From assembly GCA_900120395.1 (NCBI GenBank), contig LT635553.1, positions 362,186 to 426,185 of the forward strand: a stretch of DNA of 64,000 bases, written 5' to 3'. The notes beneath the pieces were generated by a model that did not search any database, was not told the origin of the DNA, and saw only the letters and a list, made by a program, of their open reading frames with translations. A program made the translations under genes and the position numbers. This DNA comes from Porphyromonadaceae bacterium FC4 (GTDB lineage: Bacteria > Bacteroidota > Bacteroidia > Bacteroidales > Porphyromonadaceae). Shown one piece after another: positions 1 to 9,018 of the stretch (positions are counted from its first letter, which is position 1; every line of letters starts with the position of its first letter).

Positions 1-112
1 CATACAAGGTGGCTATAGCACCGGGGATCCACCTCTTACCATTCCGAACAGAGAAGTTAAGCCCGGTCACGCCGATGGTACTATTACGATGGGAGAGTAG
101 GTAGCCGCCACT
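1..112 (+). rRNA. rrf: 5S ribosomal RNA
   Basis: The conserved 5S core (CCATTCCGAACAGAGAAG and the following AAGCCCG) is present around positions 40-65, and the ends GGTGGCTA near position 7 and TAGCCGCC near 103 pair to close the molecule. About 110 nt, the expected length. The window starts at or within a few bases of its 5' end, so it is probably the last gene of an rRNA operon lying to the left. The exact 5' end is uncertain. Confidence 0.93.
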
Positions 113-118
113 TAATTC

Positions 119-160
119 GAGAGAGACAGAGGACACCCGTCCCCCGTCTCTCTCTTTTTT
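119..160 (+). terminator. Rho-independent terminator of the rRNA operon
   Basis: A 9-bp perfect stem, GAGAGAGAC at 119-127 and GTCTCTCTC at 146-154, is followed directly by six T. It lies seven bases after the 5S end. Confidence 0.9.
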
Positions 161-542
161 ATCCCCCCACTTCATCCTCCCCCGCACCCAATCCTCCACC
201 CCACAACCTACCCACAGCGAAAATCCAGGCATCTCCCTGACAAACAGCCGAATACCTCCACCCCAAAAATCCCCTCCCCGATCCCCAAAAGTTTCCAGTA
301 GGAAACCCATCTCTACTATCCGTCAAATCATTCTCTTTCCTACTGGAAACCCCTCCCACCTATCCGTGAAACTTTTTTTCCACCCCTCGGACTTCTGAGA
401 GAAAAGAGACTGTTTACGAAGGCGGTTTGCTTCGTTGCTTTTGTGAACTTAGCGTCGGTCATGGCAGGAATACGTCCTCTCTATCCTTTGCGCCTTGCAT
501 GCTCATCTTTTGTGTGACCTGCACTTTTTATTCATAAAAAGC
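161..542. other. Intergenic stretch without a gene
   Basis: C-rich sequence, then one copy of the dispersed repeat (290-380), then about 160 nt leading to the sigma-factor promoter. Short open frames here show no recognisable protein. Confidence 0.6.
290..380 (+). repeat. Dispersed intergenic repeat, copy 1
   Basis: Two-unit element: GTTTCC-AGTA-GGAAAC at 291-306, CTATCCGTCAAATC, then TTTCC-TACT-GGAAAC near 337-350, ending CTATCCGTGAAAC followed by a T run. AAAAGTTTC at the left and GAAACTTTT at the right form short terminal inverted repeats. Same family as the eight other copies listed below. The loop of unit 1 is AGTA and of unit 2 TACT. Confidence 0.9.
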
Positions 543-550
543 TATATTTG
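543..550 (+). promoter_or_regulatory. Bacteroidetes-type -7 box (TATATTTG)
   Basis: TATATTTG fits the TAnnTTTG consensus of the primary Bacteroidetes sigma factor. No good TTTG lies 18-20 bases upstream, so it is only a partial match. It places transcription start near 557 and so argues against the upstream TTG at 548 as a start codon. Confidence 0.5.
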
Positions 551-589
551 TACGATAGAGTCTTTGTGGCCCTTAGTGGTCTGCACTTT

Positions 590-1123
590 ATGAAGAATAA
601 GCACCAAGAGTTTCGAAACCTATACGATACCTATGCAAGAGAGATGTACTGGATCGCTCTTGCGTTGTGTGGTGATGAGTGCTTATCGGAGGACTGTGTC
701 CATGAGGTCTTTGTACAAGTGTGGGAGGGCTACGATGATCTGCCTGAGGTAAGGAACCAGCGTGCTTTTCTGACGACGATGACTCGAAACCGTGTACTGG
801 ACAACCTAAGGCATATCCAGGTCCAGCGAAGGCACGAGCAGTCCATAGCCTATGAACTGGAGCAAAGCAACCTGGACGACGAGGACAATACTGAAGAACT
901 GATCTCTCGTGCCAAGTCTCTGCTCGACAAGCTACCCGAGAAGTGCCGTGAGATCTTTTTGCTGGCTGTGTTGGACGGTCTTAGCTATAAAGAAATAGCA
1001 GATGCTAAAGGCATAAGCGTCAATACTGTAAAGACACAAATGAAGATTGCTCGAAGAAAACTCAAGGATGATTTGCCATTCATTCTCTTTGCTTTGATTA
1101 ATTTTCGTAATCTTCTCTCTTGA
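590..1123 (+). CDS. ECF RNA polymerase sigma factor (Bacteroidetes FecI-like)
   Basis: A 177-residue sigma-70 factor of the extracytoplasmic type. Region 2 runs from about residue 8 to 80 (tyrosine-rich helix, then the acidic LSEDCVHEVFVQVWE helix and the FLTTMTRNRVLDNLRH DNA-melting segment). Region 4 occupies about 115-165 with the helix-turn-helix around LSYKEIADAKGISVNTVKTQ. No extra C-terminal domain. The ATG at 590 is preferred because a longer frame from TTG at 548 would begin inside the -7 box. It is followed after 123 nt by a FecR anti-sigma gene and a SusC with an STN domain, the usual partners. Role by family: directs transcription of the linked susCD genes when the receptor signals that substrate is present. 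Confidence 0.92.
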   Translation: MKNKHQEFRNLYDTYAREMYWIALALCGDECLSEDCVHEVFVQVWEGYDDLPEVRNQRAFLTTMTRNRVLDNLRHIQVQRRHEQSIAYELEQSNLDDEDNTEELISRAKSLLDKLPEKCREIFLLAVLDGLSYKEIADAKGISVNTVKTQMKIARRKLKDDLPFILFALINFRNLLS

Positions 1124-1246
1124 ATTTTCACCCTTTTTCTACCCTTGTACGTCTTATAGGTGTACGGGGGATGATGTAGACTCTGCATACTGCATGAATA
1201 CGGTGTAGTGTCGCAGGCTTTACTATTGTGAAGACTACTATTTTAG

Positions 1247-2377
1247 ATGAATTTGGAAGAACAAAAAAGGTACATCAAGCACTTACTCAGAGTGATCTAT
1301 GAGTCTGAGGCCCCTAGTGACCATGATAAGAAAGTGCTGAAGTATATGAGTGAGCTGGACCGCGCTAGAGACTTTGACTCCACGGCTCAGTACAATAGAC
1401 TGATGCGTAGGGTCTCCAAGAAGCGTCATAAGCCTAAAGTCCGGTGGCAGACTACACGCAGAGTGGCTGTCTACATGGCTGCGGCCGCGCTGGTAGTGCT
1501 TGTGTGTACGGTAGGTATCAGGCTCTTTGGCTCTCGTCCCTATGCGGTCGAGCAAAGTGTAGATCTGTCGGCTCAGGCAAGACCTATCCTGAGGATGACT
1601 ACTGAGCAGGCTGACCCATACCGGCTCATACTGGAACTCTCAGATGGTAGGATCTGGTGCATCGATGATCAGGATGAGCCGGTAGATATCGCCGGCATAC
1701 AGCAGGAGATAAGAAAAGCAGGTGTCGGTAAGGATCTGACTGCATCCATAGTGGTGCCCAAGACGCGCATCGCCTCTTTTGCCTTCACCGACGGCTCCTT
1801 GATTGCCCTCAACTCGGATTCACGGCTCTCATTCCCCATTCGCTACGGTGCCGGTGAGCGAAGGGTATCTCTGGAGTATGGAGAAGCGTTTCTCAAGGTG
1901 GCAAAAGACCGCGATCATCCGTTTGCCGTGGAGTTGCCAAATGCTGAGATAAACGTACTGGGTACGGAGTTCAATGTCTCCGCATCCGGCGAGACATCGG
2001 TCACCACACTGGTGAATGGAAAAATAGAACTGACCAAGAGTAGTCGGACGGACCGGGTCGTTATGACACCGGGCGAAGAAGCCATCGTCACTCTGCAGGG
2101 TATAGAGGTTGGTGAAGTCGATACGAGCGATGTGGGCTTGTGGCAGGAGGGTAAGTATGCCTTTAGATCTCAGCCACTCACAGATATTTTAGGCCAGGTG
2201 AGTCGGTGGTACGATGTGCACTTTGTCGTAAGCGATCCATCGATTGCCCGGCAGACCTTTACCGGCGTTATCTATAAGCGCTATACTATAGACTTCGTCC
2301 TCAAGCTACTCGAGGAGACTGCCGGGGTAGTGATGACCAGAGAGGGGGAGCAAACGGTCCGTGTAGAGAGAAAATAA
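1247..2377 (+). CDS. FecR-family anti-sigma factor
   Basis: A 376-residue single-pass inner-membrane regulator. The cytoplasmic N-terminal part (1-72) should hold the sigma factor. A hydrophobic helix spans about 73-94. The periplasmic FecR domain lies about 165-262 (with the typical FTDGSLIALNSDSRLSFP segment) and a DUF4974 domain about 305-373 (SQPLTDILGQVSRWYDVHF), which in this family contacts the STN domain of the partner receptor. It sits between the ECF sigma gene and the STN-bearing SusC, the classic order for trans-envelope signalling. Confidence 0.92.
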   Translation: MNLEEQKRYIKHLLRVIYESEAPSDHDKKVLKYMSELDRARDFDSTAQYNRLMRRVSKKRHKPKVRWQTTRRVAVYMAAAALVVLVCTVGIRLFGSRPYAVEQSVDLSAQARPILRMTTEQADPYRLILELSDGRIWCIDDQDEPVDIAGIQQEIRKAGVGKDLTASIVVPKTRIASFAFTDGSLIALNSDSRLSFPIRYGAGERRVSLEYGEAFLKVAKDRDHPFAVELPNAEINVLGTEFNVSASGETSVTTLVNGKIELTKSSRTDRVVMTPGEEAIVTLQGIEVGEVDTSDVGLWQEGKYAFRSQPLTDILGQVSRWYDVHFVVSDPSIARQTFTGVIYKRYTIDFVLKLLEETAGVVMTREGEQTVRVERK

Positions 2378-2417
2378 ACGTAGTAAAAACCATAGATAAT
2401 TGATAATCTAAAAAGAG

Positions 2418-5400
2418 ATGAAAAAATTACTCAAACAGCTGTTATCGTGTTCGGGTCTTGTCCTCGCTTTGTTCGCTATCTCAGCCGAAGCGCAGGCGGT
2501 GACCCCTGCAGACATGAGAGATGCCTCTCATGCAAAGATTTCGCTCAGTAGGACGAGAGCCACTCTCGGGAGCGTGATGAAGGAGATCCAAGCCCAGACG
2601 GGTCTGGAGTTCTTTTACAACGACGTAGTCGTAGATACGCATAAGAAGGTCGATCTACACGTCACTGATGCGTCTATAGAGGAGGTCCTAGTGACCCTCT
2701 TTGACGGCGAGGTGCGAGCATCCGTCGTCAATGGTCTGATCGTCCTGAGTAAAGCCGAAGGTCAGCAGCAAGATAAGATCACTGTACAGGGTACCGTTCT
2801 GGATAGCGAAGGACTGCCGGTGGTGGGCGCCATCGTGGTGGTCAAGGACGACACCTCCAAAGGGAGCTCGACCGACCTAGACGGTCGCTTCCGTATCGCC
2901 GGTGTCCCCACGAATGCCATCCTCCGCATCTCCTACGTCGGCATGAAGAACGCTGAAGTGGCAGTGCAAGGTACGACGCCACTGCAGGTCGTGCTACAGC
3001 CCGATAGCGAGCTCCTCGACGAAGTGGTGGTGGTCGGCTACGGAGCCATGAAGAAAAAAGACCTGATGGGAGCTACCTCCAGCGTAAGCAGCAAGGAGCT
3101 ATCCACCTCATCCAACCTCTCAGTGAGCAACGCTCTGCAGGGAAAGGTGGCAGGAGTGACCATCATGAGTAACTCCGGCTTTCCCGGTAGCGAGTCGTCC
3201 ATAGCCATACGAGGTGTGGGGACGTTTGGCGACGGAGACAACTCCCCCCTGGTCGTCATAGATGGTGTACCGACCAGCCTCGGAATTAATGTCATCAACC
3301 CCTCTGATATCGAGAGTATCAGCATCCTAAAGGATTCGTCCTCTGCTGCGATATACGGTTCACGGGCAGCCAATGGTGTCATCCTGATCACGACCAAGGG
3401 CGGTAAGGAAGGTAAGACCTCCCTACAGTTTAGCGCCAACTATGGTCTACAGTGGGCATCGCATGTCCCAAAAGTACTCTCAGCAGAAGACTACGTCACT
3501 GCGATACTAGAGATGCGGGATAATAAGGCGTACCTCGACAACCTTACTGGTGTTAGCGAGAAGGCCGGCTACCAGCCTCCTACGACTAAGTTTGATGGAC
3601 ATCAACCTTCGGAGTTTGCACCTGGTACCGTCTGGTCAGATCATATCTACAAGATGGCGCCTACGCTCAACGTCAATCTTAGTGCTACCGGAGGTGGTAA
3701 AAACTCAACGTTTTACCTCTCTGCCGGTCTCTTGCGTCAAGACGGTATCGGAGTCGGTAGCGATTTCACCAGAGGGACCGTACGTGCTAATGCGGAAGGC
3801 AAAGCACGAGACTTTATCATCCTCGGTAATAATGCACAGCTACTTTACACAAAAGCTGCAGGCTCTACCGGGATCGGACACTCCGATAAGATATTCAACT
3901 CCCCCATCAACCCTGCCTACGATCCCGATGGATCTTTTGGTGAGCCGCTACACCAGTTCACTAGCTCCATGAATGCCCTGGCAGAGACAATCTGGAGGAT
4001 ACCTACCAACGAGACCTACCGTGTCTTGGACAACTTGTACGCCGAGTTTTTGATGGGAAGCTACTTCAAACTGCGCCTCAACGCCGGAGTGGACCTGGGC
4101 TTTCATGAGTTCAAGGAGTTTACCCCGACCTACAACGATGGCGGTAAGAACAACAAGACAACCGCCTACAAGGACGAGCGCAAGAAAAACCTGATGTGGG
4201 TAACCGACCAAATCCTCTACTACAACCAAACCCTGGGTGGAAAGCACCACATCGATGCAATGGTCGGTGCATCTCAACAGTACTTCATGAATGACAACAT
4301 CAACGGAAGAACCAAAGACTTTGTCTCCGAAGTGAAGAACATGTGGGTGCTGAGTGGAGGAACCAACCAGAAAGAGAAGACCATCACCGGAGGTAAGAGC
4401 GAGCTAGCGTTGGCCTCCTACTTTGGTCGGGTCAACTACGACTACGATGGTCGCTACCTCCTAGGGCTCAACCTCCGTGCCGATGGTTCCTCACGCTTCA
4501 AAGGCAACAACCAATGGGGTCTCTTCCCTTCTTTTTCTGCGGCATGGCGGATCTCCGAGGAGCGCTTCTTTGACTCGTCAATCACCTCTTCACTCAAGCT
4601 TAGAGCATCCTGGGGACGGCTCGGCAACCAGTCTATCGGTAGTTGGTACCCCACCGTGGCGAATCTTGAGCGTAAGAACGTTATCCTCGGAAAAACTCAG
4701 GAGATTCAGAACGGCACCTCCGGATACATACAAACCGCACTACCCAACCCCAATCTCAAATGGGAGACAACGTCCGTGACAAATGTAGGGGTGGACTGGC
4801 AAGCTCTGGATAACAGGCTGTCTGTTATCCTGGACTATTACTATAAAACTACAAACGGAATCCTCCGCAAGCTGGTACTGCCATCCAGTGTCGGGCTCTC
4901 TGCTCCAAACGTGAACTATGCAGAGGTGATGAACCAAGGGGTAGACCTAGAGGTTCGTTGGCAAGATCAATACAAGGATCTATCTTACAGTATTACGGGA
5001 AATGTCTCTTACCTCCAAAATAAGATCCTCAAGCTGAGCTCCGGTGTTGACGAAGAGATCATGAGCGGGGGCACCTGGGGACGCACCCTCATCAATAGGG
5101 TGGGTGACCCCATCAGTGCACTGTATGGCTACCGCACCGACGGTATTATTACCACCATGGAGGAAGCCAAGAAGTACACAGCAATGGGGCAAAGCAATGC
5201 CACCGTCGGTATGCTGAAGTACAAGGACCTCAATGGCGATGGAAAGATCAATAGCGAGGATCGCACCATATTGGGTAGCCATATTCCGTCATTCCAAGCA
5301 GGGATGACCTTTAACCTACAGTGGAGAGGCTGGGATATGAACATGGTGTGGAGTGGTGTTTTCGGGAAAAAACAGCACTCGCCCCTATCTTTCCAGAACC

Positions 5401-5759
5401 GTTTCCCCAACAGAAGTAATACTTATAAGTGGTTCAACAACAGATGGCGTCCTGGTGATCCCTCAGAGGGCAAGTACCCGATGATGATCCAAGGAGGAAA
5501 CTATCAAGACATGAACGACCTAATGGTTGCCAACACCTCGTATGCCAAGCTCAAGTCTCTAGTCCTAGGCTATACATTTGACATCAAAGACATACGTACT
5601 AGGGTATACCTATCCGGTGAAAACCTACTAACCATCACTCATCCCGACTTTGATGGCTTTGACCCGGAGAATGGTATGGCACCGGGACACTACTATATGT
5701 GGGGTGGAGACTATCCTACTCCTCGGATCCTCATGTTAGGCTTGACCGTCAATCTCTAA
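2418..5759 (+). CDS. SusC/RagA-family TonB-dependent outer-membrane transporter with STN signalling domain
   Basis: A 1113-residue outer-membrane importer. Signal peptide to about residue 26 (ending AEAQA). STN (secretin/TonB short N-terminal) domain about 41-112, used for signalling to FecR. Carboxypeptidase-D-like beta domain about 122-195. SusC-type TonB-box and plug from about 200 (DEVVVVGYG, then a plug with VIDGVPT and GSRAANGVILITTKGG), followed by a 22-strand-type barrel ending in LMLGLTVNL. It lies 40 nt after the FecR gene and 26 nt before its SusD partner. It shares 35 identical consecutive bases with the SusC gene near 12.4 kb over the TonB-box region. The substrate cannot be told from sequence; the downstream phosphoesterase hints at a phosphorylated ligand (inference). 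Confidence 0.95.
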   Translation: MKKLLKQLLSCSGLVLALFAISAEAQAVTPADMRDASHAKISLSRTRATLGSVMKEIQAQTGLEFFYNDVVVDTHKKVDLHVTDASIEEVLVTLFDGEVRASVVNGLIVLSKAEGQQQDKITVQGTVLDSEGLPVVGAIVVVKDDTSKGSSTDLDGRFRIAGVPTNAILRISYVGMKNAEVAVQGTTPLQVVLQPDSELLDEVVVVGYGAMKKKDLMGATSSVSSKELSTSSNLSVSNALQGKVAGVTIMSNSGFPGSESSIAIRGVGTFGDGDNSPLVVIDGVPTSLGINVINPSDIESISILKDSSSAAIYGSRAANGVILITTKGGKEGKTSLQFSANYGLQWASHVPKVLSAEDYVTAILEMRDNKAYLDNLTGVSEKAGYQPPTTKFDGHQPSEFAPGTVWSDHIYKMAPTLNVNLSATGGGKNSTFYLSAGLLRQDGIGVGSDFTRGTVRANAEGKARDFIILGNNAQLLYTKAAGSTGIGHSDKIFNSPINPAYDPDGSFGEPLHQFTSSMNALAETIWRIPTNETYRVLDNLYAEFLMGSYFKLRLNAGVDLGFHEFKEFTPTYNDGGKNNKTTAYKDERKKNLMWVTDQILYYNQTLGGKHHIDAMVGASQQYFMNDNINGRTKDFVSEVKNMWVLSGGTNQKEKTITGGKSELALASYFGRVNYDYDGRYLLGLNLRADGSSRFKGNNQWGLFPSFSAAWRISEERFFDSSITSSLKLRASWGRLGNQSIGSWYPTVANLERKNVILGKTQEIQNGTSGYIQTALPNPNLKWETTSVTNVGVDWQALDNRLSVILDYYYKTTNGILRKLVLPSSVGLSAPNVNYAEVMNQGVDLEVRWQDQYKDLSYSITGNVSYLQNKILKLSSGVDEEIMSGGTWGRTLINRVGDPISALYGYRTDGIITTMEEAKKYTAMGQSNATVGMLKYKDLNGDGKINSEDRTILGSHIPSFQAGMTFNLQWRGWDMNMVWSGVFGKKQHSPLSFQNRFPNRSNTYKWFNNRWRPGDPSEGKYPMMIQGGNYQDMNDLMVANTSYAKLKSLVLGYTFDIKDIRTRVYLSGENLLTITHPDFDGFDPENGMAPGHYYMWGGDYPTPRILMLGLTVNL

Positions 5760-5785
5760 TCTCCAAAAAAGAACAATACAGTATC

Positions 5786-7393
5786 ATGAATATAAAAATT
5801 TCAACCCTGGCATTTACGCTCCTTCTCTTGGTTGGCACCACGGGATGCATGAGAGACTTCCTGGATCGGAGTCCCTATGGTTCGGTAGATGATGGGACCT
5901 TTTTTACCCAAAAAGAGCACGCCAACCTTACTGCTATCGGAGGCTACTCTACCCTGTTGCACTTCAATAACCACTGGGCTGACGCGCAGCTGGAACTAGG
6001 CATGACTGATGACTTTTCACCCAACGGTTTTGACGATGCAACACCATTTTATGGAGCCACCTTTAACCCCGCCAATGGGGACATTGTGAACGGGATGTGG
6101 TCCCGAGGGTTTTCGGCGATTGCCGAGCTCAGCAAGAGTATTCAGGGCATAGAGAAAATGGACGGCTCAATCATCAAGGATGAGGAAAAAGCGATGTACA
6201 TCAGTGAGCTCAAGTTCATACGCGCTTTCTGGTACTTTAGACTGCTTCGCTTTTACGGAGACCTGCCTCTACGGGCTTCTGCAGTACAGGATCCTACTAA
6301 GGAAGATCAGGTGATGATGCCACTGACCCCCAAAGAAAAGCTGATCAGTGACCTGATCGTTCCCGACCTGATACAAGCGTCCCAAAACCTTCCAGACCGA
6401 TGGCCGGATGAATCCTACAACCGTGCAACCAAGGGAGCTGCTCTGGCGACCCTGATGGAGGTATATGTCTACAGTAAAGAGTACGACAAAGCTATAGAAG
6501 CGGGCAAAAAAGTGGAGAGTCTTGGCTACACCCTTCTAGATGACCCCAATAATGTCCTGCGTGTAGACTACGAAGGCAACTCTGAGCTTATTTTTTCTGT
6601 AGGACATGGTGCTGCCGCTGAGACCTACCGGGAGTACTACTACGGTACCGTCGAAGAAGTGAAGGACAAAGGACGTATCATGAGGGGCGACAGCTACTCC
6701 GGCAACTACTTCTACCCCTCACAGGATCTGATCAATGCCTATGAGATGATCGACGGTACCAAGCCCGGTGCTTCCTCTCTTTACAACCCCACAGAGTCTT
6801 GGAAGTACCGCGATCCCAGGTTCGATGCTACTTTTTACACCCCGATGGATGAGCTAACGACCGACAAGGGGGCTACACTGATGTGGACAAAAGAGATGCT
6901 GGACAATCATGAAACAGGATACGATATCCAGAAGCGTGGAGTTTACTATGGAGAAAGCACCTGGCATAAGCGCAAAGATTTTGTCTTGATCCGCCTGCCG
7001 CGTGTCTACCTGCTCATGGCTGAGGCGTATGCACTCAAAAGCGCACCGGATTACTCTGCTGCAAGCAGGTATATCGAGAAGGTAAGATCCAGAGCGCGCG
7101 CCTTTGCGCTTGCTCATCCCGACAAGTACATTCCTGCCGGACTGTCTGAGGACCAAGTACTGCCTCCACACAAGATCACTTCACGTGAAGAGGCATTGGC
7201 TGCACTAGACTACGAAAATAGAGTGGAGTTCTTCACCGAAGACTGCTACAGGTACTACGACCTCAAGAGATGGGGAACACTCCAGACCAAATGGCCAAAA
7301 GTCGGCAACTTCGTATGGAGCGACAAGTTTTTTGACCTGCCCTATCCTTCTTCCGAAACAGATATCAACAAAAACATTAAGCAATCATGGTAA
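5786..7393 (+). CDS. SusD/RagB-family surface lipoprotein
   Basis: A 535-residue nutrient-binding lipoprotein that caps the preceding SusC. The lipobox is LVGTTGC, with lipidation at Cys21, followed by the usual MRDFLDRSPYGSVDDGTFF opening of SusD proteins. SusD-typical TPR-like helices include ELKFIRAFWYFRLLRFYGD and the late VEFFTEDCYRYYDLKRWG motif. The frame is open from 5699, inside susC, but the ATG at 5786 directly precedes the lipoprotein signal and is the credible start. Its stop overlaps the start of the next gene by 7 nt, which suggests translational coupling. Confidence 0.95.
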   Translation: MNIKISTLAFTLLLLVGTTGCMRDFLDRSPYGSVDDGTFFTQKEHANLTAIGGYSTLLHFNNHWADAQLELGMTDDFSPNGFDDATPFYGATFNPANGDIVNGMWSRGFSAIAELSKSIQGIEKMDGSIIKDEEKAMYISELKFIRAFWYFRLLRFYGDLPLRASAVQDPTKEDQVMMPLTPKEKLISDLIVPDLIQASQNLPDRWPDESYNRATKGAALATLMEVYVYSKEYDKAIEAGKKVESLGYTLLDDPNNVLRVDYEGNSELIFSVGHGAAAETYREYYYGTVEEVKDKGRIMRGDSYSGNYFYPSQDLINAYEMIDGTKPGASSLYNPTESWKYRDPRFDATFYTPMDELTTDKGATLMWTKEMLDNHETGYDIQKRGVYYGESTWHKRKDFVLIRLPRVYLLMAEAYALKSAPDYSAASRYIEKVRSRARAFALAHPDKYIPAGLSEDQVLPPHKITSREEALAALDYENRVEFFTEDCYRYYDLKRWGTLQTKWPKVGNFVWSDKFFDLPYPSSETDINKNIKQSW

Positions 7394-8478
7394 GCAACGG
7401 ACGCACAGTGATCAGACTGGCACTCACCCTACTCATCTTTTCCTCCATGGGCACACTAGCTGTACGAGCTCAAAACTTGTCTGCCCCCAAGCTTGCCCAC
7501 GAGAAGTCTACCACCTTCGTGTTGCTACCCGATCCCCAAAACTACACCAAGTACAAGACCAACCAACCGGTATTTGAACTAATGACCCGGTGGATCGAGA
7601 GTCAAATAGAGCCTCTTAATATCCTAGGTGTCATCTGCACCGGTGATCTGGTGGAGCAAAATGACCTCGTCACCGTTGATGGCAAAAATGGAGATCAGAC
7701 CGGTAGACAACAGTGGCAAGCCGCCTCGCGTGCTTTTGAAGTACTGGACAACAAAGTCCCGTATATGATCATGGAGGGGAACCACGACATTGGGTACAAG
7801 AGTGCCGAGTATAGGGACACCCACTTCCCAGAGTACTTTCGCGTGGAGCGAAACGATACTTGGGCGAAGCACTTGGTGGAGGTTTTCCCGGACGCTCAGG
7901 GGCGACCGGCGATGACGAATGCTCTTTTTGAGTTCGATGTGCCTCACTGGGGTAAAGTGCTTTTCATCACCACAGAGTTTACTCCGAGGGATGAAGTCCT
8001 GGAGTGGGCAAAGGAGCGTGCTGCATCTGAGAAGTATGCAGATCACTTGGTAGTCTTCATGACGCACTCCTACCTGCGCAGCAATGGCAGTCGGATAGAG
8101 AAAGAGTCCTACAAGGCAACCCCTGCTAACTACGGTGAGGATATTTGGCAAAAACTCATCTACCCGAGCAAAAATATCCGTCTTGTGCTCTGTGGACACT
8201 ACTGCCTGATCGGAGACTACGAAGCCAACGTTGGACAACGGACTGATAAAAATAGTGTAGGTAAAAGCGTCTTCCAGATGATGTTCAACGCTCAAACAGC
8301 TGGTGGTGGCTGGCAGGGCAATGGTGGAGACGGATGGCTGAGACTGCTGGAGTTCATGCCAGATGGCAAGACCATCCGGGTACAAACTTACTCACCACTA
8401 TTCGGCTTTTCCCCGGAAACCGAGCACCTCGCCAATAGGACCGAATCCTACGACCGCTACAGCATCGTCCTCGACTGA
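7387..8478 (+). CDS. Secreted calcineurin-like metallophosphoesterase
   Basis: A 363-residue exported phosphoesterase. Signal peptide about 1-28 (ending AVRAQ). The dimetal motifs are in order: a D-x-(Q/H)-type first motif in LPDPQNYTKY, GDLVEQND, GNHDIG, THSYLR and CGHY. Hydrolyses phosphomono- or diesters; the exact substrate is unknown. The start codon overlaps the susD stop by 7 nt, so it belongs to the same operon as sigma-FecR-SusCD and probably acts on what that system imports, in the periplasm or at the surface. A perfect 52-bp palindrome follows 20 bases after the stop. Confidence 0.9.
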   Translation: MVSNGRTVIRLALTLLIFSSMGTLAVRAQNLSAPKLAHEKSTTFVLLPDPQNYTKYKTNQPVFELMTRWIESQIEPLNILGVICTGDLVEQNDLVTVDGKNGDQTGRQQWQAASRAFEVLDNKVPYMIMEGNHDIGYKSAEYRDTHFPEYFRVERNDTWAKHLVEVFPDAQGRPAMTNALFEFDVPHWGKVLFITTEFTPRDEVLEWAKERAASEKYADHLVVFMTHSYLRSNGSRIEKESYKATPANYGEDIWQKLIYPSKNIRLVLCGHYCLIGDYEANVGQRTDKNSVGKSVFQMMFNAQTAGGGWQGNGGDGWLRLLEFMPDGKTIRVQTYSPLFGFSPETEHLANRTESYDRYSIVLD

Positions 8479-8498
8479 GTCGAAGCCGGAGTGGAAAG

Positions 8499-8550
8499 AA
8501 ATGGGGATGAGGGGCGCCAAGAGTACTCTTGGCGCCCCTCATCCCCATTT
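8499..8550. terminator. 52-bp perfect palindrome after the phosphoesterase gene
   Basis: Positions 8499-8524 are the exact reverse complement of 8525-8550, with no unpaired loop base. As RNA it would form a very stable hairpin ending the first susCD operon. There is no T run after it (it ends CCCCATTT-GTGTG), so classical intrinsic termination is not certain; 3'-end protection or Rho-assisted stopping are alternatives. Confidence 0.75.
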
Positions 8551-8585
8551 GTGTGTCGGGTACTAGCTCTCAGATATGTCCGTTC

Positions 8586-8761
8586 CTATTTATTCAGCTT
8601 CTCATCAAGAAGAGCCTCTGATATGTGCCGGGACTTGTTGGCAATGGTCTTTTTGATTTTACTTTCGATAGCCCTGTGACCGTAGTATCCACGAGAATGT
8701 GCATATCAAGAGCCTTCTCATGTACTTGAAATATGCTCTCCTTTAGTGTCTTACGTCCTTT
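8586..8761 (-). pseudogene. Possible frameshifted gene remnant (unidentified)
   Basis: On the minus strand a protein-like frame reads KGRKTLKESIFQVHEKALD then MHILVDTT, and a second frame continues with AIESKIKKTIANKSRHISEA and LLDEKLNK before a stop at 8586-8588. The switch of frame falls near 8665-8680. Composition (Lys/Glu/Ile-rich helices) looks like the C-terminal end of a real protein, but I do not recognise the family. It is cut off on its upstream side close to repeat copy 2. It may be chance. Confidence 0.3.
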
Positions 8762-8799
8762 TTAGGAAATCATCTGACTTTGGCGTATATATAGAAACA

Positions 8800-8890
8800 G
8801 TTTCCTACTGGAAACTGTTCGCTTCTATCCGTCAAATCGTTTTCTTTCCTACTGGAAACATTTGGCTACTATCCGTGAAACTTTTGGGCA
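8800..8890 (+). repeat. Dispersed intergenic repeat, copy 2
   Basis: GTTTCC-TACT-GGAAAC at 8800-8815, CTATCCGTCAAATC, TTTCC-TACT-GGAAAC at 8845-8859, ending CTATCCGTGAAACTTTT. The two units are spaced 44 nt apart. It lies between the phosphoesterase locus and the convergent hexosaminidase gene. Confidence 0.9.
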
Positions 8891-9018
8891 CTATCCTAAG
8901 TGCGGAAAATGCGGGGCATTTTAACGTAATTGCCCCATGCATCGTCGCCCGGAATAGGACGGCACAAAACGAGATCGTCCCCGCACCGTGGTTCGGTACG
9001 GAGACGACCTATTCTTGG

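Larger units (their letters stand above)
8551..9018. other. Intergenic stretch: gene remnant, repeat copy and a dyad
   Basis: Holds a frameshifted coding remnant (8586-8761, minus), repeat copy 2 (8800-8890) and a 16-bp imperfect dyad at about 8971-9008 (GTCCCCGCACCG against CGGTACGGAGAC, with G-U pairs). No intact gene is seen. Confidence 0.6.

Noticed and set aside
290-380. Repeat with regular 44-nt period as a short CRISPR array
   Set aside because: Only two units per locus, the sequence between hairpins is conserved rather than variable, copies are scattered over the whole window and no cas genes are present.
548-589. Upstream TTG start for the ECF sigma factor
   Set aside because: The TTG is the last part of the -7 box TATATTTG, so it would lie upstream of the transcript start; the ATG at 590 begins the conserved region.
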